DNA of 8,185 nt. Source: CAZCWX01 sp964502465 (lineage in GTDB: Bacteria; Desulfobacterota; Binatia; Bin18). This document shows, piece by piece, positions 1 to 6,518 of this stretch. Each line of letters opens with the position of its first letter. Positions within the stretch are counted from its first letter, which is position 1. A program made the position numbers and the translations under genes. The stretch is from positions 1 through 8,185 of the forward strand of contig CAZCWX010000628.1 in the NCBI GenBank assembly GCA_964502465.1, written 5' to 3'. The notes under the pieces were generated by a model. That model was not told the origin of the DNA, made no database searches, and saw nothing but the letters and a program-made list of their open reading frames with translations.

Positions 1-8
1 ACCCCGTG

Positions 9-96
9 TTCACCCTTCGACAAGCTCAGGGCGAACGGGTTAGGGATTTAATTCGTTGAAGCTTTTCCGTTCGTGCTGAGCCTGTCGAAGCACGAA
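9..96. repeat. Inverted pair of REP-like palindromic repeats
   Basis: Two 30-base units (9-38 and the reverse complement of 67-96) match at 24 of 30 positions and lie head-to-head, 28 bases apart. Each unit folds on its own. In the second, 70-77 pairs perfectly with 89-96 around an 11-base loop. In the first, 9-16 pairs with 28-35 with one mismatch. Two of the differences between the units (13/31 and 14/30) are compensatory, so base pairing is kept while sequence changes. The core, TTCGACARGCTCAG, is a type of intergenic palindrome I recall as common in many bacterial genomes. A BIME-like doublet is the best reading. Confidence 0.75.
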
Positions 97-133
97 GATC
101 GACTTCTTAGACACGCTCTAAAGGCGCAAGGCA

Positions 134-406
134 TTGTCGAAGGAGAAGCATGCGGGACTGCTACAAACCTATCGGAGACGATCGATTAAAGAAATTCAGC
201 GAGCGATCCGCAGTTACGAAAGACAGGTAGCGCTGCATAAACAGAAGCTCGCAACTCCAAAGGCATTCGTACGAGAGTGGGACTATTTGACAGTTCAGGA
301 ACAGCAAGGACTTATTACAAAATGGCAAAAAGATTTAGCACGCAATCAGGAACTAGCCGAGCTTATGCACAGCCTGTTGTACGAAAAAAGGCGACCAGGC
401 CAATAG
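134..406 (+). CDS. Small basic helical protein, unrecognised
   Basis: A 90-residue product that I do not recognise. It is rich in Lys, Arg, Gln and Glu and looks entirely alpha-helical. Residues about 14-40 and 52-85 could form amphipathic helices or a short coiled coil. It has no Cys, no membrane segment and no signal peptide. The first in-frame start after the stop at 119-121 is TTG 134, which lacks a good ribosome-binding site. The strong AAGGAG (140-145) instead sits four bases before an ATG (150) in another frame that opens only a 26-codon ORF. The start is therefore uncertain, or the 5' end has suffered a one-base indel. The 3' end overlaps the next ORF by 85 bases. Base composition looks more AT-rich than the catabolic block. 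Role unknown; a small accessory protein is as far as I would go. Confidence 0.5.
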   Translation: MSKEKHAGLLQTYRRRSIKEIQRAIRSYERQVALHKQKLATPKAFVREWDYLTVQEQQGLITKWQKDLARNQELAELMHSLLYEKRRPGQ

Positions 407-648
407 CAAGCGTAAAGTATAAATATTATTTGAACGACCTTGGTGAGATCATCAAAACCCGTGCGCTTGACGCCAAAACAGAGCGGACTAAAGAGCGGGA
501 AGGATCACCAGAGTACCACTTTCAATGCGGCCGACTCGTGGCATTCAATGAAGTCATTTCTATTCTCCAGCAACAAGCTGAAGGCTTTGGGATCAACTTC
601 GCGGATTTGAGTCTACACGACATCGATCCCGATCGTGACCTCGTTTAA
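322..648 (+). CDS. Small conserved-looking hypothetical protein
   Basis: A 108-residue product. The reading frame opens earlier, but ATG 322 is preferred because the codons before it are only a shadow of the upstream gene and AAGGA (305-309) lies upstream, although at a long spacing. The first 35 residues are basic and low in complexity. Residues about 60-108 look like a compact domain: YHFQCGRLVAFNEVISILQQ, then QAEGFGI, then an acidic tail ending DIDPDRDLV. This Gly-Arg-Leu helix with a Gln-rich stretch and a DIDPxRDL-like end resembles small hypothetical proteins I have seen in other proteobacterial genomes, but I cannot attach a family name or function. It has no membrane segment. The 85-base overlap with the upstream ORF suggests the two are co-transcribed, or that TTG 430 (residue 37), after the overlap, is the true start. 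Confidence 0.6.
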   Translation: MAKRFSTQSGTSRAYAQPVVRKKATRPIASVKYKYYLNDLGEIIKTRALDAKTERTKEREGSPEYHFQCGRLVAFNEVISILQQQAEGFGINFADLSLHDIDPDRDLV

Positions 649-704
649 AGGGGTCCTTCGACGATATCGTAATTTTAGTCTTGGATCCCCTGCATGAACA
701 TCCA

Positions 705-1112
705 TCAGATCAGCTTGTCTTTATTCCGAGTCAAGAGAACCGCAGCACCTCCAGCCACCCCAAGAGCCACAAACGTATACACAAAGCCGAATATTCTGTA
801 TCCAACTCCAGGGGGCATGGGGTTCTTTGCATAGAAAAGAATGAGATTCAGTACGACATACGTCGCATAGGCATGCCCCATCGCCAGCGCAAAGCGCTTC
901 ATGTTCCAGATGCCCCACGCATACACGAGCAAAAAGAGGCCAAACAGGGGTCCAGCAATCATGTTCGCGGTCCCCGAAAGGCGCTCGCCAAAGAACACAA
1001 AGCCAGTTTGCTCGCCACCAAACTGAAACGGTTTCAACAGATTCGAGATTGCCAATAGTCCGAACGCGACCGCGAATACCCGCAGTGTTCGCTTGGCATC
1101 TTCTTCAGCCAT
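705..1112 (-). CDS. Small four-helix inner-membrane protein
   Basis: A 135-residue protein, unrecognised by name. Four hydrophobic segments are visible at about residues 9-26, 49-70, 74-95 and 104-127, joined by short loops, with a charged N-terminus (MAEEDAKR) and a basic C-terminus (RNKDKL). It should lie in the cytoplasmic membrane with both ends probably inside. No catalytic or ligand-binding motif is evident. ATG at 1112 is supported by an AGGGGG five bases upstream on the minus strand. It is the last gene of the minus-strand block, 129 bases after the DapA-like gene, and a stable hairpin (1210-1234) lies between them, so it may be transcribed separately. A transport or membrane-accessory role for the catabolic genes is possible but only a guess. 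Confidence 0.7.
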   Translation of the reverse strand: MAEEDAKRTLRVFAVAFGLLAISNLLKPFQFGGEQTGFVFFGERLSGTANMIAGPLFGLFLLVYAWGIWNMKRFALAMGHAYATYVVLNLILFYAKNPMPPGVGYRIFGFVYTFVALGVAGGAAVLLTRNKDKLI

Positions 1113-1209
1113 ACATACCCCCTATCCAGATTTCCTCTCCCTCTGTCAAACAGCCACGCTGAGGAAGTGTGAAGAGATGATCTCTCCCGTAGTCAGGTCC
1201 TCACCCTAA

Positions 1210-1234
1210 CCCTCTCCCGCAGTGCGGGAGAGGG
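1210..1234. repeat. Perfect 11-bp hairpin, REP-type palindrome
   Basis: Positions 1210-1220 (CCCTCTCCCGC) are the exact reverse complement of 1224-1234, with a three-base loop. The hairpin begins eight bases past the stop of the DapA-like gene. There is no T-run after it on the minus strand, so it does not look like a classic intrinsic terminator, although it could stop or stabilise transcripts. The flanking TCACCCTAAC belongs to a motif I recall as a widespread intergenic repeat in bacteria. Confidence 0.7.
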
Positions 1235-1241
1235 AGCACAA

Positions 1242-2132
1242 TCACAGCAGCTCTTGTAACTCCGGCAACCGCTGACGTAACCGCTCCGCAGCATCGTCCG
1301 GCGCCATGTACGGTGGCCGGGCCGGTCCCATGTCAATTCCTGTCACGACTGAAGCCGTTACCTTTGTCGTGCCAAGGTGGCCAAGGGTCTCCTCTCCGCC
1401 ACGCGGGAAACAGCGATTCAGCCGCCGCTGGATCTCCACTGCTTTGGCAATGTCGCCAGCACGAAACACTTGCTGGAGTTTTACCGCAGCGGGCACCGCA
1501 AAAACGTTAATGAACCCACCGGCAGCCCCGAGCATGAGTCCAGTAAGAAACGCCCGAAACGTTTGTAAAATCTTCACCCGACCACGCACCTCATCGTACA
1601 GGGCTTCGAGATGCTGGAGATCGGTCAACACTTCTTTGACGCCTACAATTCCAGGAATCCCACACAAACGCCCAAAAAATTTCGGGCTCATGTGAAATTT
1701 CGACAGCGCCGGGTTATGATAAACCACCACTGGCAGATGGCCAGCTTCGGTCACCATTTGATAGTGACGGTAGACCTCTTCTTCCCCGCAGCGCCAATAA
1801 TACGGTGGGATCAATTGCTGGGCGTCGTAGCCCATCTCGCCGGCAATTTTGGCAAATTTTAGCGCTTCGAGGGTAGTCGCTCCTGAGGTCATTGCGACTG
1901 TTATGATGTTCGGATGTGTCCGCGCCTGGTCAAACGTGACCTCGAACGCCCTGACACGCTCGGCCTCGCTGAGATGGAGAAACTCTCCGATACTCGGGGT
2001 GGCCACAACTCCATTCGCGCCTTGCTGTATACACCAATCAACCTCGGCGCGGAGCGCACTCTCGTTGAGCTGGTACTCCTTGGTAAATGGGGTCACAAGC
2101 ATGGCAATAATGCCGTGAATATCGCGGAGCAT
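1242..2132 (-). CDS. DapA/NanA-superfamily lyase or aldolase
   Basis: A 296-residue (beta/alpha)8-barrel protein of the dihydrodipicolinate synthase / N-acetylneuraminate lyase superfamily, at normal family length. Class I aldolase hallmarks are present: the Schiff-base lysine K166 in GIVGVKE and the proton-relay tyrosine Y138 in VVVYHNP. The substrate loop normally written GTTGE is changed to PSIGE (residues 46-50), so both threonines typical of true DapA are gone and lysine biosynthesis is unlikely. A C-terminal FPRGG and ARPPY recall hydratase-aldolases of aromatic degradation such as NahE, where similar FPRG and CRPPY segments occur. ATG at 2132 follows AGGAGG at five-base spacing. Placed downstream of an aromatic hydroxylase and an aldehyde dehydrogenase, it probably cleaves or hydrates a pyruvate adduct in the same pathway. 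Cytoplasmic. The substrate cannot be read from sequence. Confidence 0.85.
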   Translation of the reverse strand: MLRDIHGIIAMLVTPFTKEYQLNESALRAEVDWCIQQGANGVVATPSIGEFLHLSEAERVRAFEVTFDQARTHPNIITVAMTSGATTLEALKFAKIAGEMGYDAQQLIPPYYWRCGEEEVYRHYQMVTEAGHLPVVVYHNPALSKFHMSPKFFGRLCGIPGIVGVKEVLTDLQHLEALYDEVRGRVKILQTFRAFLTGLMLGAAGGFINVFAVPAAVKLQQVFRAGDIAKAVEIQRRLNRCFPRGGEETLGHLGTTKVTASVVTGIDMGPARPPYMAPDDAAERLRQRLPELQELL

Positions 2133-2155
2133 GAATTCCTCCTGTCAGAGCATTC

Positions 2156-2247
2156 GGCTATCAGCCCTCAGCTTTCAGCTTGAATAGGAAGCAAAACTGA
2201 GAGATCCGTCTGTTATTTCTTTTGCTGATCGCTGATTGCTGACAGCT
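2156..2247. repeat. Inverted heptad-repeat element, TCAGCNN type
   Basis: In-phase seven-base repeats TCAGCNN occupy about 2161-2180, and the complementary series GCTGANN occupies 2224-2247. The 24-base arms 2156-2179 and 2224-2247 pair at 18 of 24 positions around a 44-base spacer. The element lies in the 193-base gap between the HpaB-like and DapA-like genes. The rest of this gap (about 2248-2325) shows no clear site. Confidence 0.65.
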
Positions 2248-2325
2248 CTTTTCTACATCAAACCAGACAATCGCCTGGCCAGTGCCGATCACCGACTCAG
2301 TGGCCTCTCGTGGCCGCCTTGTACG

Positions 2326-3783
2326 TTAATCCTCCTCTTCCCGTCCCAGGAATTGTCGGACCCGTTCCATCAACGGTTCTTTGTCATACACGTTGTAGAG
2401 CGCAGACGCCATCCGTACTGGATCGCCAAAGAAGAACCGCTCATAGAGCACCTGCCGACCACCGAACGCACTACACGCGATATCCCAGGCCAGGCGAAAG
2501 AGTTTCACCCGGTCTCGTGCATCCAGCTGGGCAACGACAAGATAGTGGTCGATATCGTCGCCAATCGGGCTGTCCAATGCCGACTGTGGCGGAATCATCA
2601 TCAGCCCTGAGGAACTCAAGAGTTGCAGGATTTCGACCATGCGCGGATACATCTTCGGGAAGATGTTACGCGCGACATCCAACGGCGGTCGATGCGGACT
2701 CATCACGCCCCAGCGATCGATCGCTGCATCCGCTTCTCCGGCGCGGAGACACGCCTTCATCAGCTCGAGGTTGACAATACACTCCGCAATCTTTTCGTGT
2801 ACGTGCGCGAATTCAGTGGCTCCGATAGCATCGACAATCAGACAGGCAACGCCAAGGAGAAACTCAGCCTTTGCAACATTCTTGACCACCACCTGGTGCA
2901 TCATGTGCACAACCGCATTGGTCTCTGCAAACATTTTGTTACACAGGAACGGATCTGCCTTGAGAAACACCCGCTCCCAGGGCACCAACACCTCATCAAA
3001 AATGACAATCGCATCCATCTCTTCGAAACGTGAACCGAGCGGGTGATCAAATGATGAACGACCATAATCAAACGACTCGCGGCAAATATACTTGAGTCCA
3101 GGCGTATCAGAGGGAATGGCAAAGGCGAACGCGTATGGCGCCGTATCCGCTGCCGCTTTCAACACCGTCGAAGGGAATACGGCGATCTCATCCGACAACG
3201 GCCCCAGGGTCGCGAGAATGCGTGCTCCACGGATCACGATCCCCTGCTCGGTTTCTTTCACGATCCGCGCTGCGACCTCGGCACTGGGATGTCCGGTTGC
3301 GGTCAGCGCCCGGTTGGCTTGTGGGTTCACTAACGTGTGGGTGAGGCACAGGTCATGTTCTCGAATGTATGTGTAGTAATTCTGCACGTTCTCCGCAAAG
3401 CGCGGATCGTTCTCGGCATAGAAATCAGCTGCCGCAGCCTCTGCCATAATACTGACATTGAGATAGTCCGGGGACCGGCCCAGCATCCCACCGCTATACC
3501 GCGCCCAGTGCAACATCATTCGCGAGCGTCGTTGCAAATCATCAAGCGAACGCGGCGTGATGAATGACAGTCCAACCCGCTTGCCGCTCGTCGGCGACCG
3601 ATAGGTCATCTCGTCCCGCAAGGCTGGATCGTGCTGCATATCGTACAGGTGGGCGACCGAGCGCGCACCGCGACGCAACGCGGGGTGAGCGGTCACATCG
3701 GAGAGCCGTTCATCGCCTAGCCAGATTTCAGTGCGACGTGCTTGCAATCCTTGTAAGTATTCGGCTCCGGTTCGTGCTGGCAT
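2326..3783 (-). CDS. HpaB-family FADH2-dependent aromatic hydroxylase
   Basis: A 485-residue protein of the 4-hydroxyphenylacetate 3-monooxygenase large-subunit family, full length. These enzymes use FADH2 supplied by a separate reductase, plus O2, to hydroxylate a phenol, converting 4-hydroxyphenylacetate to the 3,4-dihydroxy form in the type member. Visible family signatures are the N-terminal RTGAEYLQGL and EIWLGDERL, GRSPDYLN (R103 and Y107, the substrate-contact Arg and Tyr of HpaB), LTHT with H149 as the likely catalytic His, GPLSDEIAVFPS (194-205), HPLGSRFEEMDAIVIFDEV (247-265) and a C-terminal helical domain ending near YDKEPLMERV. ATG at 3783 follows AAGGAG with five-base spacing. 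The gene lies 91 bases after the aldehyde dehydrogenase stop, suggesting co-transcription. No reductase (HpaC) is in the window. Relatives act on chlorophenols, nitrophenols and pyrrole-2-carboxylate, so the substrate is open. Confidence 0.9.
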   Translation of the reverse strand: MPARTGAEYLQGLQARRTEIWLGDERLSDVTAHPALRRGARSVAHLYDMQHDPALRDEMTYRSPTSGKRVGLSFITPRSLDDLQRRSRMMLHWARYSGGMLGRSPDYLNVSIMAEAAAADFYAENDPRFAENVQNYYTYIREHDLCLTHTLVNPQANRALTATGHPSAEVAARIVKETEQGIVIRGARILATLGPLSDEIAVFPSTVLKAAADTAPYAFAFAIPSDTPGLKYICRESFDYGRSSFDHPLGSRFEEMDAIVIFDEVLVPWERVFLKADPFLCNKMFAETNAVVHMMHQVVVKNVAKAEFLLGVACLIVDAIGATEFAHVHEKIAECIVNLELMKACLRAGEADAAIDRWGVMSPHRPPLDVARNIFPKMYPRMVEILQLLSSSGLMMIPPQSALDSPIGDDIDHYLVVAQLDARDRVKLFRLAWDIACSAFGGRQVLYERFFFGDPVRMASALYNVYDKEPLMERVRQFLGREEED

Positions 3784-3802
3784 GCGTTCTCCTTGGTAGC
3801 GG

Positions 3803-3871
3803 TCAGCTCTGAGCGATCAGCCTTCAGCTTTTCCTTTTTTGGCTGACTGCTGAGTGCTGATCGCTGAAAGC
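3803..3871. repeat. Inverted heptad-repeat stem-loop, second copy
   Basis: Four in-phase heptads (TCAGCTC, TGAGCGA, TCAGCCT, TCAGCTT) run 3803-3830 and four complementary GCTGANN heptads run 3842-3869, with a T-rich spacer between. Positions 3806-3828 can pair with 3849-3871 at 19 of 23 positions. The element is the same class as the one at 2156-2247. It fills nearly the whole gap between the aldehyde dehydrogenase stop and the HpaB ribosome-binding site, where it could act as an mRNA stability or processing hairpin. Confidence 0.7.
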
Positions 3872-3874
3872 CTC

Positions 3875-5347
3875 TTAATACGGGACACACACAAACTTCG
3901 GTTCGGTATAAAACTCCAGGCTGTACCGGCCCCCTTCCCGGCCAATCCCACTCTCCCGCGCCCCACCAAACGGAGTCCGTAGATCGCGGAGAAAGAAGCT
4001 GTTGACCCACACCATACCAGTCTTCACTGCCCTGGCAACTCGCAGAGCGCGGTTCACATCTTGTGTCCAGATAAATCCTGCCAGGCCAAACAGCGTATCA
4101 TTCGCCAGACGGATCGCTTCGGCCTCGTCCTGGAACCGCTGAACTGCAAGAACCGGTCCGAAAATTTCCTCGCGACCCACCCGCATCGTATTGGTCACTG
4201 CTTCAAAGACCGTAGGCAGCAGATAATTCCCTTGTTGCAAATCCGGCCCACCCGGGCGCTTGCCACCCGTAAGCAGCCGCGCGCCTTCATCGAGACCAGA
4301 CCGGACGAAGCCTTCAACGCGTTCACGATGCTGGGCACTGATCAGCGGGCCAAAATCCGTCGTGGGATCAAGCGGATCACCAACCTTGAGCCGCTCGACT
4401 GCAGCAAGAAACCGTTCCATAAAACCGTCATACACGGCACTGTGTATAAGCAGACGCGAGCCAGCCACGCACGACTGCCCCTGGCTGCGAAAGATCGCGC
4501 GCACGGCGCCTTTCACCGCCATATCCACGTCAGCATCGGCAAAAATAATGTTCGGCGACTTGCCGCCAAGTTCCAAGGACACACGCTTCAGCGTATCAGC
4601 CGCGGCCCGCATAACACGCTTGCCAGTGGCCACGCCACCGGTAAACGAGAGGGCGTTGACCCCTGGGTGCGTAGACAGTGCAGCCCCAACTTCGCCAAAC
4701 CCAGACAAAATGTTGAGCACCCCGGGCGGCAATTCCGCTGCTTGGGCGATTTCCCCCAATTTCAGCACACTCAAGGGCGCTAGCTCTGAGGGTTTCAGTA
4801 CGGCTGTGCACCCCACCGCCAGGCAGGGAGCAAGCTTCCAGGTGCCGAGCATCATCGGCGAGTTCCAGGGAATGATAATGCCAGCGACGCCAAGGGGCTG
4901 GCGCATCGTCACGCTTAACAGATTGACATCGTGCCCGAGCGAATTGCTTTCACTCCAGTGGGCATCTTGGGTCCATTGCGACAAAGCATCGGCGAAGAAA
5001 GAGAAATTATTTGCTGCGCGTGGAATGTCGTGCCCGCCGCTCTCTTTGACCGGCTTGCCGACATCGAGACTTTCAATCCGCTCGAGTTCCGGGGCGTAGG
5101 AGACCAGGAACTCAGCGAAGCGTCGCAGCCGCTTTGCCCGCTCAGCGGTTGTCATTTTCGGCCAGGGACCTTCGTCGAACGCCTGGCGTGCCGCAGCCAC
5201 AGCACGCTCGACATCCTCGACACCGGCCTCAGCGACTTCCACCAAGACTGTGTTATTCGCTGGATTCACAACCGGAAAGGTCTTCCCACTCGTGGCAGGA
5301 ACATACTCCCCATCGATGAAGAGCTGAGCACGAAATCGCGGTTCCAT
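3875..5347 (-). CDS. Aldehyde dehydrogenase, hydroxymuconic-semialdehyde/HpaE type
   Basis: A 490-residue NAD(P)-dependent aldehyde dehydrogenase, complete. It has the cofactor-site PWNSP (N162) and K185 in LKPSELAP, FTGG-VATG (235-242) in place of the usual FTGS, the general base E259 in LELGGKSP, the nucleophile C293 in GQSCVAGSR and E394 in EEIFGPV. The C-terminal FFLRDLRTPFGG followed by SGIGREGG and EFYTEPK is typical of the HpaE/DmpC group, which oxidises 2-hydroxymuconic semialdehydes from meta-cleavage of catechols. Betaine-aldehyde dehydrogenases are the main alternative. An in-frame ATG exists 32 codons upstream, but its extra residues do not resemble the family. ATG at 5347, 10 residues before LFIDGEYV, gives the normal length, although its ribosome-binding site (GAGAA) is weak. 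Cytoplasmic, probably cotranscribed with the HpaB-like gene. Confidence 0.9.
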   Translation of the reverse strand: MEPRFRAQLFIDGEYVPATSGKTFPVVNPANNTVLVEVAEAGVEDVERAVAAARQAFDEGPWPKMTTAERAKRLRRFAEFLVSYAPELERIESLDVGKPVKESGGHDIPRAANNFSFFADALSQWTQDAHWSESNSLGHDVNLLSVTMRQPLGVAGIIIPWNSPMMLGTWKLAPCLAVGCTAVLKPSELAPLSVLKLGEIAQAAELPPGVLNILSGFGEVGAALSTHPGVNALSFTGGVATGKRVMRAAADTLKRVSLELGGKSPNIIFADADVDMAVKGAVRAIFRSQGQSCVAGSRLLIHSAVYDGFMERFLAAVERLKVGDPLDPTTDFGPLISAQHRERVEGFVRSGLDEGARLLTGGKRPGGPDLQQGNYLLPTVFEAVTNTMRVGREEIFGPVLAVQRFQDEAEAIRLANDTLFGLAGFIWTQDVNRALRVARAVKTGMVWVNSFFLRDLRTPFGGARESGIGREGGRYSLEFYTEPKFVCVPY

Positions 5348-5467
5348 ACAGTTCTCACTCAAGGGACAGCAGGGCATGGATTCGTACGAGTAGACCGTAT
5401 AATGCGTGCCAGCAGCCGTCCAGCAGGTCCCCAGAAGTCGCACCTAAATAAGTTGACCGTTCTTGTA

Positions 5468-5526
5468 TTGTGGTGCAGGCCTCTGGCCTGCATCAAGCCA
5501 GGCAGGCGAGGACGCCTACACCACAA
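5468..5526. repeat. Palindromic repeat able to form a three-way junction
   Basis: An outer stem pairs 5468-5475 with 5519-5526 perfectly. Inside it, 5475-5481 pairs with 5485-5491 around TCT, and 5504-5508 pairs with 5513-5517 around AGGA. The whole folds as an outer stem with two inner hairpins, shared base 5475 aside. It lies in the 248-base gap between the crotonase stop and the aldehyde dehydrogenase start. Similar GC-rich cloverleaf-like intergenic repeats occur in several environmental lineages; copy number here cannot be judged. Confidence 0.65.
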
Positions 5527-5547
5527 GCACTGCTCAAGTCATTCTTG

Positions 5548-5565
5548 CGTGGTTCTCAAACCACG
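5548..5565. terminator. Hairpin after the crotonase gene, possible terminator
   Basis: CGTGGTT (5548-5554) pairs perfectly with AACCACG (5559-5565) around a four-base loop, 30 bases past the crotonase stop on the minus strand. No T-run follows on that strand, so intrinsic termination is doubtful. It may be part of the neighbouring repeat element. Confidence 0.35.
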
Positions 5566-5595
5566 ATCCTGACCTGTTTCGTGGCTCAGGGACGG

Positions 5596-6468
5596 TTACT
5601 CACTCGGTTTCTTTTCGATCCGCGCGCCAAGTGCCTTGGCAGTTTCGGGCGGGAGGCCGGTAGGGTCAATCAACATGCCGTACACCTTGAGATTGTGGGT
5701 ATGCGCCAGTTGATGCAGCGCAAAAGACGTTTGCATGGCACCGACACGGCCTTGTGCATCCTCCGCCGCGTTCACCGCCTCTTTGGTGAGCTTGAGCGCG
5801 AAGAGTGACTTACGGGCGATTTTTTGGGCCATGGCTAAGACCGCTTCCTGCAGTTGGTCACGCGGCACCACCTGGTTGACCATGCCAATGCGGTGGGCCT
5901 CGGTCGCCGAGATCCAGTCAGAGGTAAAGAGAAACTCTTTGGCCTTACGTGGCCCCATTTCCCAGGGATGGGCAAAGAATTCCACGCCATCGACACCGAA
6001 GCTGACGGTGGGATCGACAAATTCTGCATCCTCACTGGCAATGATAATGTCACAGGGCCAGATCAGCATCAGACCGCCAGCAACACAGCGGCCTTGCACG
6101 GCAGCGATCGTCGGCTTGGGAATGTTACGCCAGCGTTCACAAAAGCCGATATAGATTTCCTTCTCCCGTGCCATCTGCGCCTCGGCACCGGCACAGGTAA
6201 AGCCGCACCAGGTGCCGACCGTTTGATACTGCAGCATGTTCTGGTAGGAATTTGCTTCACGCAAATCATGCCCAGAAGAGAAATGCGGACCATTAGCGGC
6301 CAGGATGATGACTTTGATGTTATCGTCACGCGCCGCTACGTTAAAAGCATCGTTCAACTCATAGAGCAGCTTGGTGTCCTGCGCGTTACGGGTTTCTGGC
6401 CGGTTCAGCACGATGCGGGCCACCTGGGGAGCCGGGTTTTCATACAGTAGGGTGTCAAAACTTTCCAT
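5596..6468 (-). CDS. Crotonase-fold protein, enoyl-CoA hydratase-like
   Basis: A 290-residue crotonase-superfamily protein. Family features are ARIVLNRPETRNAQ (17-30), the oxyanion-hole segment HFSSGHDL (62-69) and the second oxyanion segment AGGLMLIWPCDI (130-141). A longer stretch than in rat crotonase separates the two (about 70-118). Aligned on GGxxLxxxCDI, the two catalytic glutamates of true enoyl-CoA hydratase are replaced by M134 and T154, so ordinary hydration of crotonyl-CoA is doubtful. Isomerase, hydrolase, decarboxylase or C-C lyase activity on another acyl-CoA is more likely. The C-terminal helices (about 225-275) used for trimer packing are present. An upstream in-frame ATG exists, but ATG 6468 has a strong GGAGGAGG before it and begins the conserved domain. 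It is the first gene of the minus-strand block and divergent from the carbonic anhydrase. Confidence 0.85.
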   Translation of the reverse strand: MESFDTLLYENPAPQVARIVLNRPETRNAQDTKLLYELNDAFNVAARDDNIKVIILAANGPHFSSGHDLREANSYQNMLQYQTVGTWCGFTCAGAEAQMAREKEIYIGFCERWRNIPKPTIAAVQGRCVAGGLMLIWPCDIIIASEDAEFVDPTVSFGVDGVEFFAHPWEMGPRKAKEFLFTSDWISATEAHRIGMVNQVVPRDQLQEAVLAMAQKIARKSLFALKLTKEAVNAAEDAQGRVGAMQTSFALHQLAHTHNLKVYGMLIDPTGLPPETAKALGARIEKKPSE

Positions 6469-6472
6469 AAAA

Positions 6473-6480
6473 CCTCCTCC
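6473..6480 (-). promoter_or_regulatory. Strong ribosome-binding site fixing the crotonase start
   Basis: GGAGGAGG on the minus strand, four bases before ATG 6468. It overrides the longer reading frame that begins at 6573, whose extra 35 residues are unlike the family. Confidence 0.8.
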
Positions 6481-6488
6481 TGTGCGTG

Positions 6489-6518
6489 TTGCAGAGAGAC
6501 TGTGTGTGGATCTATAAC
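6489..6518 (+). promoter_or_regulatory. Possible sigma-70-like promoter for carbonic anhydrase
   Basis: TTGCAG (6489-6494) and TATAAC (6513-6518) are separated by 18 bases, in the 120-base divergent gap. The -10 matches consensus at five of six positions, the -35 at only three. The start codon lies 70 bases downstream. No clear promoter was found for the crotonase on the other strand. Confidence 0.35.

Noticed and set aside
650..690. Convergent-gene terminator from GGGGTCC and GGATCCCC
   Set aside because: The stem needs a bulge and a 26-base loop, with no T-run at the right place.
681..1058. Plus-strand ORF of 125 codons opposite the membrane protein gene
   Set aside because: The minus-strand frame gives four clear membrane segments and a ribosome-binding site, while this one gives a low-complexity, His/Arg/Lys-rich product.
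1121..1149. TTGACA (minus strand, 1144-1149) with a GATAGG 17 bases on, as a promoter for the small membrane protein
   Set aside because: The -10 is poor and overlaps the ribosome-binding site, so transcription would start nearly at the start codon.
4061..5099. Long plus-strand ORFs of 240 and 279 codons opposite the aldehyde dehydrogenase
   Set aside because: They are antisense shadows of a gene whose catalytic residues are all in order; their products are Arg/Ser/Pro-rich and unlike any family.
5348..5443. Longer aldehyde dehydrogenase N-terminus from the upstream ATG
   Set aside because: The extra 32 residues have no family similarity, no ribosome-binding site and no convincing signal peptide.
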